A stretch of DNA of 61,128 nucleotides from an uncultured Lachnospiraceae bacterium (GTDB lineage Bacteria; Bacillota; Clostridia; Lachnospirales; Lachnospiraceae): the NCBI GenBank assembly GCA_910585065.1, contig CAJUCG010000001.1:1-61128 (forward strand), given 5' to 3'. The translations under genes and the position numbers were made by a program. The notes beneath the pieces were generated by a model. It was not told the origin of the DNA. It did not search any database and worked only from the letters and a program-made list of their open reading frames with translations. Shown piece by piece: positions 1-7,136 of the stretch. How positions within the stretch are numbered: position 1 is the first letter of the stretch; each line of letters starts with the position of its first letter.

Positions 1-126
1 TTGTGCCTGATCTTCGATTATCCGTTTACCTGCCACAACAATAATTCCCATAGTGGTAAGCAAAATACTAACAATTACCAGACCAATCACACTAAAGGTA
101 AGTCTTGCCTTAATTGTCCTTAACAT
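1..126 (-). CDS. Methyl-accepting chemotaxis protein, N-terminal fragment
   Basis: The first 42 residues of a protein that runs off the left edge. It opens with a short basic stretch (MLRTIKARLT), then one strong hydrophobic segment at about residues 10-32, followed by KRIIEDQAQ. This is the usual start of a membrane chemoreceptor: cytoplasmic tail, first membrane helix, then the external sensing domain. The ATG has a weak upstream GGGA. It begins 21 bases after the stop of the VOC gene, so both probably share a transcript. The family call rests on the N-terminal pattern alone, because the HAMP and signalling domains lie outside the window. A sensor histidine kinase with a similar N-terminus is the main alternative. 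Confidence 0.6.
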   Translation of the reverse strand, partial: MLRTIKARLTFSVIGLVIVSILLTTMGIIVVAGKRIIEDQAQ

Positions 127-147
127 TATTCGATTCCCAAACATTTT

Positions 148-729
148 TTAATCACCGATATCTGTATGTCCCTGCTCAAATTCCCACTGAAGACCATAGC
201 GGTCAAGGAAATAAAAATACTTTATATTCCCTAAGATATCCGCTGCCTCCCTCTTTGCCTGCGGATTGTTTTCCTTTTCCTGGTCAAAGAAAATAAACTC
301 AGAAGGTTCTGTCCTGCTGACTTGGAAAACTTTGTATTCCTCAGTTGTATTAATTAAAGTTACATCCGACTGCGCCTTGATATATTCAAATGCAGCTTCG
401 ATATTATTTACCTTCAGCGCGATATGTCTTGCCCCACTAATATCATTGGCATGAAAAAAAACCGGAAGCTGCCGACCCTTCGGATAGTGATAGCACATTA
501 ATTCAAGAGTGAGTTTTGTGCCGGGCACATCCATAAAACCGATCGAGACATCCGCGTCCTCCGCCTCCTTGATAAAACCGCCCGCCATAAAAAATCCCTT
601 ATTTTTCCAATGAGGGAGATACTGTCTCGGATTCGCATTTAATATTCTTTTGTAATATACAAATGCCTTCTCAACATTATCCACAAAAATACATACATGT
701 GATAACCCTGTAAAAACTGGTCTCTCCAT
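148..729 (-). CDS. VOC-fold (glyoxalase/dioxygenase superfamily) protein
   Basis: 193 residues with two beta-alpha-beta-beta-beta modules. The first starts at FTGLSHVCIFVDNVEKAFVY and the second at ISGARHIALKVNNIEAAFEY. The typical metal-ligand positions look occupied: His11, a Glu in LTLELM, His in GARHIALKV, and a Glu in LQWEFEQG near the C-terminus. The family includes glyoxalase I, extradiol dioxygenases and resistance proteins; the substrate here is unknown. The start has GGAGGC upstream. A possible -10 (TATAAT) lies on the same strand at 784-789 without a clear -35. It is followed closely by the chemoreceptor gene, which could hint that the ligand is a small metabolite sensed by that receptor, but this is only inference. 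Confidence 0.75.
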   Translation of the reverse strand: MERPVFTGLSHVCIFVDNVEKAFVYYKRILNANPRQYLPHWKNKGFFMAGGFIKEAEDADVSIGFMDVPGTKLTLELMCYHYPKGRQLPVFFHANDISGARHIALKVNNIEAAFEYIKAQSDVTLINTTEEYKVFQVSRTEPSEFIFFDQEKENNPQAKREAADILGNIKYFYFLDRYGLQWEFEQGHTDIGD

Positions 730-961
730 TTTTGCCTCCTTCTCGACATATCCGGTAATTTGATATATAATATAACGAGTCCGATTATAGCAAAGAACAT
801 TTTATCGGGAAAGCAGTTTGGCATGATTTGCAGTTTTTTCGGCACACTTCGCAAAATCCGACATATTCCGCAAAGGATACAAATTTGGATAGCCCTTCCG
901 TCGCACTGAGGAGATTTTTCCATATAATATTTTGAAGAACTTTTTTTGCAGGAAACAAGAT

Positions 962-1378
962 ATGGAAAAAATTTACAATTTCTCCGCACTACGACAAAAC
1001 CCCGTGTTATCGGTACTTGACCCATCCGCCTGCTACCTGATTCAGTTTGCGTTAGAGAGGGAAAATTTCCGGGTGGAACTTATCTATTATGACAGTGTTT
1101 TAGAACTCTACTGTGCCATTTGCTTTCTTGTTTCCCTTCCGCCTAAAAAAGCTGGGGAAGAATGCCCACCCAGCCGATTTCATTTTGGCAGAGAGGGATT
1201 TGAGCGCACTGCAGCATGGATTGACGCGATGTTAGATTCCTTTTTTACCGAGCATGTTCCGCTCGCGATCTCCGGTATTCCCGCACTGGATTTCGATCCT
1301 GAACTGCGCAGTCTGCTGCTGCGTCATCTGACGAACCGATGTTATAAAAATAAGCTTCCATTAGTAATTTTGCCATAA
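962..1378 (+). CDS. Hypothetical protein, 138 residues
   Basis: I do not recognise this family. The ATG at 962 is chosen because AGGAA lies nine bases upstream; an in-frame ATG further upstream at 932 has no such site. The protein begins MEKIYNFSALRQNPVL, is soluble and mixed in composition, has two Cys in the middle (ELYCAICFL) and ends hydrophobic (KLPLVILP). A TATAAT at 923-928 may be the -10, with a poor -35 (GTCGCA at 900-905). The gene ends at a strong stem-loop shared with the convergent folT gene, which supports it being real. Codon content resembles its neighbours. It could be a lineage-specific protein. Confidence 0.5.
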   Translation: MEKIYNFSALRQNPVLSVLDPSACYLIQFALERENFRVELIYYDSVLELYCAICFLVSLPPKKAGEECPPSRFHFGREGFERTAAWIDAMLDSFFTEHVPLAISGIPALDFDPELRSLLLRHLTNRCYKNKLPLVILP

Positions 1379-1440
1379 AAAGCACATATCCCAGGCGTGT
1401 CAGAACAGGGTTTAGACGCGCCGGGGAATATGTGCTTTTT
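1377..1440. terminator. Bidirectional rho-independent terminator
   Basis: A long stem-loop with outer arms AGCACATATCCC and GGGGAATATGTGCT, and an inner pairing of GGCGTGTC with GACGCGCC. It is flanked by A's on the left and T's on the right, so it can end transcription from both sides. It sits between the plus-strand gene at 962 and the convergent folT gene. Confidence 0.85.
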
Positions 1441-1453
1441 CCTATTTCAATAT

Positions 1454-2503
1454 TTAGCGCGCAATCTCCTCCACCCTCATCTGTTTTAGCGCGCGAATTA
1501 CATAATACACCAGCACAGTATTAAACGGAAGCTGAATCATACTCTTAATACTGCGCGATGCAAAATAAAACCAGAAACCCTTGCCATACATCAGCACACA
1601 CCAGAATGTCCCCAAAAGCATCTGCACAATAACTGCCACAAAAAGCATAGTAAAAAAACACCGCAACAGAAATTTTGCGTCCACTGCTCTCTCGTGCAGC
1701 ACCGCAAAAAGGTTTAATAGAACACAGGCAGCAAAGCCCAGGCACAAAAACACAAAACCAGATCTTGCCGCCAAAATCTTCCGGTCGTTGTACATCGGCA
1801 AAAGCAGCCACAGACAAGCTACTACGCCGGAAAGAATCACAAATACGCGCTTCTTACACAGCGCGAAGATCCCCCCGGCAAGAATCAGGACAAGTGCCGC
1901 TACTGCAAGTGTTTTGGGACTTGTACTTACGGATTCTCCAACTGCCCCACTGATGTAGTCAAAAGCGGTGCCCGCATTTAATATCTCCCGCTCTGCGGAT
2001 GCATCTGCCTTTGTTGTTACATCAAGGAATGGAAGAAAAAACCAGACCGCAAGCAAAACGACAAAAATTCCTACGCTAAGAAAATCTGCCACGCGAAAAT
2101 TTATTTTTTCCTCCCCAGATAAATCTTTTGTCGATTCTTCCCTAGGGGATCTTCGGTAAAATGCCAGCCCGTACATCAGACCTCCGAGCGCGGCGTTAAA
2201 TGTCCAGCCAAAAAAATATCCCCCCACCGGTTTTAACAGATATTGCAGGATATCGCCGAGTGCCCCGGTAACAAGTGCCATCCACGGACCAAACAGATAC
2301 CCTGTCACTACATTTGTGATAAAAGAAATGCTGAATTTTACGCTTTGCGTCAGATAAATTCCCAGTACCATCGCCAGAATAATATGCAGTGCCAGCAGCA
2401 TTCCTGCTATCACTACTGCCCTGCGGTTTTTAAATACTGATGCCGCACCCTTAAATCCACTTTCCATTCCCTGCGCGCTTCTCGCGCCACTTATGCTCTG
2501 CAT
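1454..2503 (-). CDS. folT: Folate ECF transporter S component with an internal membrane insertion
   Basis: 349 residues. The S component binds folate and works with the shared ECF energising module (EcfA, EcfA', EcfT), which is not in this window. The two ends match the folate S family: an N-terminal half with LLALHIILAMVLGIYL, SFITNVVTGYLFGPWMA, GALGDILQYLLKPVGGYFFG, and a C-terminal half with LLGTFWCVLMYGKGFW and PFNTVLVYYVIRAL. Between them lie roughly 155 additional residues (about 118-273) with four more hydrophobic segments; family members are usually about 170-190 residues. The ATG at 2503 has AAGGAG eight bases upstream. A THF riboswitch and its own promoter precede it, which independently supports folate as substrate. 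Confidence 0.85.
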   Translation of the reverse strand: MQSISGARSAQGMESGFKGAASVFKNRRAVVIAGMLLALHIILAMVLGIYLTQSVKFSISFITNVVTGYLFGPWMALVTGALGDILQYLLKPVGGYFFGWTFNAALGGLMYGLAFYRRSPREESTKDLSGEEKINFRVADFLSVGIFVVLLAVWFFLPFLDVTTKADASAEREILNAGTAFDYISGAVGESVSTSPKTLAVAALVLILAGGIFALCKKRVFVILSGVVACLWLLLPMYNDRKILAARSGFVFLCLGFAACVLLNLFAVLHERAVDAKFLLRCFFTMLFVAVIVQMLLGTFWCVLMYGKGFWFYFASRSIKSMIQLPFNTVLVYYVIRALKQMRVEEIAR

Positions 2504-2573
2504 AGATAAATCTCCTTTTCCCAATTTTTGGAATACTGATTTTACTCAATCGAGTAGAGAAAAAATCTTTCTT

Positions 2574-2609
2574 CGCAAAAAGAAAAAGCCTGCCCAAAAT
2601 GGACAGACT
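2574..2609 (-). terminator. Intrinsic terminator in the folT leader (riboswitch expression platform)
   Basis: On the minus strand GTCTGTCC pairs with GGGCAGGC around a short ATTTT loop and is followed by a run of T's (TTTTTCTTTTT). It lies between the THF aptamer and the folT start, so it is the likely output stem: terminate when folate is plentiful. Confidence 0.75.
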
Positions 2610-2672
2610 CCATCGCCGCCCGCATATCGCTATGCGGACACGCTACAACACAAAATCTTATCGATCGTTGTA

Positions 2673-2770
2673 ACAGCGGGATGCGAAATCTGCACCGCAA
2701 GATAACTTTTCGTTCACACAGCAACTCCCCGTCTGCATGACACTTAACGCGCAAATTCCTACTCTGCTCA
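2673..2770 (-). promoter_or_regulatory. Tetrahydrofolate (THF) riboswitch aptamer
   Basis: Read on the minus strand, the region carries the conserved pieces of the THF aptamer in order: GAGCAGAGTAG, then GCGCGTTAAGTG, then GACGGGGAGTTGC, GAACGAAAAG, TGCGGTG and CGCATCCCGCT. It is followed by a strong hairpin (CCGCATA/TATGCGG at about 2620-2637) and then the terminator at 2574-2609. The segment containing CGCT and ACAAC at the aptamer 3' end can also pair with GTTGTAGCG just downstream, a candidate anti-terminator. It lies in the folT 5' leader. The match was made by eye against the known consensus. Confidence 0.88.
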
Positions 2771-2787
2771 ATTTGTTTGACGACTGC

Positions 2788-2816
2788 ATTATAGCATGAA
2801 GATTTTAAGAATGCAA
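2788..2816 (-). promoter_or_regulatory. Sigma-A promoter of the riboswitch-folT transcript
   Basis: Minus strand: -35 TTGCAT (2811-2816), 17-base spacer, perfect -10 TATAAT (2788-2793). Transcription would start near 2781, about ten bases before the THF aptamer. Confidence 0.85.
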
Positions 2817-2826
2817 GAAAATTTTC

Positions 2827-2855
2827 TTGTCATCCTGCAAAAAATATCGTATGAT
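2827..2855 (+). promoter_or_regulatory. Sigma-A promoter of the MocR-type regulator
   Basis: Plus strand: -35 TTGTCA (2827-2832), 17-base spacer, -10 TATGAT (2850-2855). Expected transcription start is near 2862, leaving a leader of about 100 bases. It is back to back with the folT promoter. The 458 bases between folT and this regulator are thus accounted for by two promoters, the riboswitch with its terminator, and this leader. Confidence 0.75.
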
Positions 2856-2961
2856 ATATCAGATATGGGATGGCTCCTGCCGCTATAGCGGTAAGCAGCT
2901 TATTCGCATTTGTGGCGGGACTCAATCCCCATCGAATATCGTATACATACGGAGGTTTTTT

Positions 2962-4410
2962 ATGCTCACCTATTCCCTTGCCGATAAAGGTGCGGACAGC
3001 TTGTACCTTTATCTCTATAAATGTATAAAAAATGATATTGTAAAAGGGGTGCTGCCCTCCGGAAAAAAACTTCCCTCCAAGCGCAGTTTTGCTAAAAATC
3101 TTGGAGTCAGCAATATTACGGTGGAAAATGCCTACGCTCTATTACAGTCGGAGGGATATATTTTTTCGCTCCCAAAGCGGGGGTTCTTTGTCTCGGATAT
3201 CGCATTCCCCTCCCCGGCAAAATCTGCTTCTTTTTTTGCACCAGTGTCACAGGTAGAGGAAGGTTTCCCCCGCGCACAAAAAGCCACCACACCCGCTTTT
3301 TTCGCCGATTTCGTAAACAATCACACGACCCCGGAGAGCTTCCCTTTTTCCATCTGGGCAAAACTTTTGCGCGAGATAATCTCCCAGAAGAGCAGTGAGC
3401 TTATGATGCCGCCTCCCTGCGGCGGAATCTATGAGCTTAGAAGTGCTATCTGCTCGCATTTAAAACAATTCCGCGGCATGGAAATCACCCCGGAACAGGT
3501 GATTGTTGGCGCGGGGACGGACTATCTTTACAGCCTGCTAATCCTGCTGCTTGGGCGTGACAAAATCTACGCAGTTGAAAATCCCGGCTACACAAAAATT
3601 GAGAAGGTTTACCGCAGTCACGGTGTTGACTGCCGTTTTGTCAATATGGATTCCTCCGGTATTCTCGTGGAGGAATTAAACCGCAAGGACGCAGATATTG
3701 TACATATTTCACCTTCCCACCACTATCCGACCGGCATTGTAACACCTGTAAGCCGACGCTATGAACTGCTTGGCTGGGCAGCAGCACGCCCCTCCCGCTA
3801 TATTATTGAGGACGATTACGACTCAGAATTCCGTTTTGCCGTGTGTCCAATGCCGACTCTGCAAAGTATTGATACAATGGAGCGGGTGATCTATATCAAT
3901 ACCTTTACTAAGAGTCTTTCCTCCACCATCCGCATTAGCTATATGGTGCTGCCGCCCAGACTGTTAGCACGATTTTATGGGGAACTTTCCTTCTATTCTG
4001 GCACCGTCTCAAATTTCGAGCAGTACACTTTAGCGAAATTTATCCGCGACGGCTATTTTGAAAAACATATCAACAGAATGCGCAATCACTACCGCGCTAT
4101 CCGCGATGCTCTGCTTACCCAGATTGCCAAAAGTCCGCTTGCTGGGTGCAGCACTATCACCGAAGAAAGCGCGGGACTGCATTTTATCCTACGGCTCGAC
4201 ACAGAAAAATCGGATGAGGAATTAGTAAATAATGGAAAAAAGAATGGACTGAATCTCTCATGTCTTTCACAGTACTACCATATGACTTCGCCCAAAATAC
4301 CAAACTATTCCTCCACGCACTCCCTTGTAATGAATTACTCCGGCATTTGCAAACAAGACATTAAAGAAGCCGTACAGCGACTTTGTAAGAGCGTTCTTAC
4401 GAATTTTTAG
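2962..4410 (+). CDS. MocR-family transcription regulator (GntR wHTH fused to aminotransferase-like domain)
   Basis: 482 residues from the ATG at 2962, which has GGAGGT six bases upstream. Residues 1-75 are a GntR winged helix-turn-helix (LPSKRSFAKNLGVSNITVENAYALLQSEGYI). The rest is a fold-type I aminotransferase-like domain that binds PLP: YIIEDDYDSEFR carries the PLP-ring aspartate and INTFTKSLSSTIRISYMVLP the Schiff-base lysine. Such regulators control PLP synthesis, amino-acid or GABA genes. The target is unknown because no PLP or aminotransferase gene is adjacent. It converges on the Gx-type membrane protein with four bases between stops. Confidence 0.87.
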   Translation: MLTYSLADKGADSLYLYLYKCIKNDIVKGVLPSGKKLPSKRSFAKNLGVSNITVENAYALLQSEGYIFSLPKRGFFVSDIAFPSPAKSASFFAPVSQVEEGFPRAQKATTPAFFADFVNNHTTPESFPFSIWAKLLREIISQKSSELMMPPPCGGIYELRSAICSHLKQFRGMEITPEQVIVGAGTDYLYSLLILLLGRDKIYAVENPGYTKIEKVYRSHGVDCRFVNMDSSGILVEELNRKDADIVHISPSHHYPTGIVTPVSRRYELLGWAAARPSRYIIEDDYDSEFRFAVCPMPTLQSIDTMERVIYINTFTKSLSSTIRISYMVLPPRLLARFYGELSFYSGTVSNFEQYTLAKFIRDGYFEKHINRMRNHYRAIRDALLTQIAKSPLAGCSTITEESAGLHFILRLDTEKSDEELVNNGKKNGLNLSCLSQYYHMTSPKIPNYSSTHSLVMNYSGICKQDIKEAVQRLCKSVLTNF

Positions 4411-4414
4411 CAAA

Positions 4415-4903
4415 TTATTTTCTGCGCAAAATCACAGAGAGAATCCGCGCAGAGAGAATTCCCATCAGCATCCCCGTAAATACTCCCGCTGCGATAAGCA
4501 CTGGGGTATAGTACAGCACTGCCTTGTTTTTGCTTATCCATGCCGCTGCGCAAATCTGACCGATATTGTGCGATACACCGCCCGCAATACTAACGCCAAC
4601 CACAGAAAATCCTTTTTTTCTTTTTAACAGGAACATAATAAAAAAACTTAATATCCCCCCAGCAAAGCTGTAGAGAAAGGAAACTCCATTTCCAAACAAA
4701 AAGGAGGTAAAAATAATCCGCACAGTGGAAATCAGAAGAACTTCGCCGGGGGAAAGGTAATAAAATCCGGTGACAATTACAAGATTTGCCAGTCCGAGCT
4801 TTACCCCCGGCACACCGAAATGAATGGGCAAAATAGCCTCTATGTAAGAAAATATCATTGCAAGTGCCACAAGTACTGCACAGTACGCTATTTTTCTTCC
4901 CAT
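4415..4903 (-). CDS. Gx transporter family / heptaprenyl diphosphate synthase component I-like membrane protein
   Basis: 162 residues, with five to six predicted membrane helices. It starts MGRKIAYCAVLVALAMIFSY and has the family-typical glycine-rich segment PIHFGVPGVKLGLANLVIV near residue 45, and GGVSHNIGQICAA near residue 110. The family was first named after heptaprenyl diphosphate synthase component I but resembles an ECF-type S component; the substrate is not known. The ATG at 4903 has GGAGGAGG upstream. It is the third gene of an apbE - NusG-II - Gx set that often travels together in Clostridia. Confidence 0.8.
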   Translation of the reverse strand: MGRKIAYCAVLVALAMIFSYIEAILPIHFGVPGVKLGLANLVIVTGFYYLSPGEVLLISTVRIIFTSFLFGNGVSFLYSFAGGILSFFIMFLLKRKKGFSVVGVSIAGGVSHNIGQICAAAWISKNKAVLYYTPVLIAAGVFTGMLMGILSARILSVILRRK

Positions 4904-4916
4904 TGTTTTCCTCCTC

Positions 4917-5273
4917 CTACTGTGCCACTGCATCCAGCGGCAAATTTTCCCCGATCACCTCGATCACTAACTTGTGCGGCAGGCATACAATTGTCTGTCC
5001 CGCCCTGTGAATTTTCCCCTGCCGAATACAGTATCCATCCGGGCAGTCAGCTTCCTCCATCCATGCAATTCCATCTCCAAGGTGAAGAATATTTTTGCCG
5101 GACTCCTGTTCAATTACCACTTTCTGTTCTAAAAAAAGCGAATATACCCCATATAATTGCCCGTCCACGGTAATCCGAACCTCTCCCCCTTCCTCTTTAT
5201 CTGGAAGGAGGAAAAACAGGAGAAATGCGATAAAAAGAAGAGATGCCGCCAAGATAATATCCCTTTTTTTCAA
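4917..5273 (-). CDS. NusG domain II-containing membrane-anchored protein
   Basis: 118 residues. A lysine-rich start (KKRDI) leads into one membrane helix at about residues 7-24 (LAASLLFIAFLLFFLL), then an external beta-rich NusG-II domain with DCPDGYCIRQGKIHRAGQ and VCLPHKLVIEVIG. The start codon is TTG at 5273, supported by GGAGG six bases upstream. It follows apbE by 36 bases and precedes the Gx-type membrane gene by 13, so the three are surely one operon. Function is unproven; the association with ApbE suggests a role with flavinylated or redox membrane proteins. Confidence 0.8.
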   Translation of the reverse strand: MKKRDIILAASLLFIAFLLFFLLPDKEEGGEVRITVDGQLYGVYSLFLEQKVVIEQESGKNILHLGDGIAWMEEADCPDGYCIRQGKIHRAGQTIVCLPHKLVIEVIGENLPLDAVAQ

Positions 5274-5309
5274 GATTCCCCTCCATTTCTATTTTCCCTA
5301 AATTTATAT

Positions 5310-6368
5310 TTATGGTTCCCGCTCAATCAAGTTTACCGGAAATTTTGAGGAGAAAGCTTTGACAATCCCCTCTGTTACATATAATTCCTGCTCTTTTGTA
5401 TAAAAGACCGCGTCAAATTCTTTCGAGTGTTCCCTCCAAAACTGGATTGCCCGCTCCTTCCCCATAATAAAGAGCGCAGTGGACAACCCGTCCGCAAGTG
5501 TCCCGTCCTCACTCACCACGGTGACAGAAACAAATTCCGAATCCGCAGGATACCCCGTCGCCGGATCTAAGATATGGTGATACCGCACCCCATCCTGCTC
5601 AAAATAGCGTTCATAGCTGCCGGAAGTAATTACTGCGCAGTCCTTTATCTGCAAAACGCCCAGATACTCTTCCCCGCCGTCCGGGTTTTGCAGTGCGATG
5701 TGCCATAAACTTCCATCCGGCTTCGTGCCAAGTACCTGCACATTTCCCCCAAGGCTAACCAGCCCGCTTACAATTCCTTTCTCCCGATAGATCTCCATAA
5801 TACGCTCGGAGGCAAAACCCTTTGCAATTCCTCCAAGATCGATCTGCATTCCCTCCATCCCAAAACTTACATATCCCTCTTCCTCACTAAGCACAATCTG
5901 CGCTGCATCCGTTTTCTTTTTAAGTCTTGCAATCTCAGTATCCGACGGGACATGATATGTTTTTTCTGGAAATCCCCAGGCACGCATTAACGGATAAATG
6001 CTAATGTCAAAAGTGCCCTCCGTCAATGTACACAATTCCTTGGCACGCTTTAACAAAGATAGGGTATCCTCCGAAACTGCGCCCTCTCCGAAAGCATTAA
6101 TTTTTGCGATCTCGCTGGTCTTAATCCCTGTAGAAAAGAGATTTTCCAGCCGTTCTACTTCTTCTTTTGCCGCGTTTACAGCCAACTCACTGTTCTCTTC
6201 CTCACCGTAAGCCAAAACCCGCATAAAAGTATCCATCGCAAAAAATTCAAGTTCTGCTCCATCCTTTTTCTCCCCTGCCTGTCGGTTTGCACAGCCAAGG
6301 GGAAGGAAACAGAACAAAACCAAACTAAATTTTATTAAAACAGTTTTGTATTTGTAAAATTTTTCCAT
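5310..6368 (-). CDS. apbE: FAD:protein FMN transferase, lipoprotein
   Basis: 352 residues. Transfers FMN from FAD to a threonine of a target protein outside the membrane, as in RnfG/RnfD or FMN-binding reductases. A lipoprotein signal is visible (KFSLVLFCFLPLGC, lipobox LGC). Family motifs follow: EFFAMDTFMRV near the start of the mature protein, DLGGIAKGFASERIM, GLVSLGGNVQVLG, CAVITSGSYERYF, and the metal-binding HHILDPATGYP with DGTLADGLSTALFIMG. The ATG at 6368 is preferred over upstream codons because GGGG lies ten bases before it. It heads the operon with the NusG-II and Gx genes. The protein to be flavinylated is not in this window. Confidence 0.93.
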   Translation of the reverse strand: MEKFYKYKTVLIKFSLVLFCFLPLGCANRQAGEKKDGAELEFFAMDTFMRVLAYGEEENSELAVNAAKEEVERLENLFSTGIKTSEIAKINAFGEGAVSEDTLSLLKRAKELCTLTEGTFDISIYPLMRAWGFPEKTYHVPSDTEIARLKKKTDAAQIVLSEEEGYVSFGMEGMQIDLGGIAKGFASERIMEIYREKGIVSGLVSLGGNVQVLGTKPDGSLWHIALQNPDGGEEYLGVLQIKDCAVITSGSYERYFEQDGVRYHHILDPATGYPADSEFVSVTVVSEDGTLADGLSTALFIMGKERAIQFWREHSKEFDAVFYTKEQELYVTEGIVKAFSSKFPVNLIEREP

Positions 6369-6435
6369 AAACAATAACCCCAATCGCTAAAAAATCCCGC
6401 TCCAATTATAGCAGGATATTTTTTGGATTGCAATT

Positions 6436-6479
6436 AGAAAAAAGAAACGAGCCGTCACAGAAAATTCTGTAACGACTCA
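6436..6479 (-). terminator. Rho-independent terminator after the DUF3793 gene
   Basis: On the minus strand GAGTCGTTACAGAA folds back on TTCTGTGACGGCTC with a two-base loop, followed by GTTTCTTTTTTC. It lies 22 bases past the stop of the gene at 6502 and upstream of apbE, separating the two transcripts. Confidence 0.85.
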
Positions 6480-6501
6480 TTTCTGACAGGCGGCGCACCC
6501 C

Positions 6502-7062
6502 TTAATCCTGTGGAGCAGCCATTGCAAGCTGCATGATGCTTTCGCCCTCCTGCCACAGACGCATATACGCCTTGCTGCAGCGTCGAAGCCTTGCAAAAGC
6601 ATATTTCGCGCTCTCTTCCTCTGCGTACACTTTCCAATATCCGGCGCATTTGCAGTGCCGCCCACCATAATGGATAAATCCTATCACATCCCTTGGCGGA
6701 TATCCCAAAAACAATCCGATCTCATGTGGAAACCCGTCTTTTTTCAGGCGCGCGCGCAATGTTGCAATCGCGTCGTCCTCCTTTGGTGTTTTGTAGCCGT
6801 AATGCTTAAGAATCCGAAAAGCCATGGGGTCTGAGAGGTCGCGTTTTAATTCCCCTGGTCGATACATATAGATCAGTGCATTTTCTTTCTTTTGAAGCAT
6901 ACACAGCTTTATCCCCTTTTTATGCAGGCATAAATTCCAGCAGGCCAAGCTTTTCTCAAGTTCTGCTTCCACACCCGCAGGATAGGAAAACAAATTTGCT
7001 GTTTTTAAGGAAGCCAATGTCGGCGCGCAATATTTGATTAAATATTTTTCCAGTCGTTCCAT
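6502..7062 (-). CDS. DUF3793 family protein
   Basis: 186 residues from the ATG at 7062 (GGAGGAAA directly upstream). The family-typical centre is present: FPHEIGLFLGYPPRDVIGFI, followed by HYGGRHCKCAGYWKVYAEEE. Near the N-terminus YLIKYCAPTLASLKTANLFS is also characteristic. The pair of cysteines in CKCAGYW and the soluble character are conserved. The family is common in anaerobic Firmicutes, often near iron or flavodoxin genes, but has no established biochemical role. Here it stands alone with its own terminator. Confidence 0.8.
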   Translation of the reverse strand: MERLEKYLIKYCAPTLASLKTANLFSYPAGVEAELEKSLACWNLCLHKKGIKLCMLQKKENALIYMYRPGELKRDLSDPMAFRILKHYGYKTPKEDDAIATLRARLKKDGFPHEIGLFLGYPPRDVIGFIHYGGRHCKCAGYWKVYAEEESAKYAFARLRRCSKAYMRLWQEGESIMQLAMAAPQD

Positions 7063-7136
7063 TTTCCTCCTCTTCAGTTGATTGTTTTTCACTTCCTCTG
7101 TTATCTTTCCCGCAAAACAAAAATTCATACGGATAT

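Noticed and set aside
639..1025. 128-residue minus-strand ORF across the VOC gene start
   Set aside because: It overlaps the VOC gene in another frame, has basic, Cys-rich, low-quality composition and no ribosome site; treated as a shadow.
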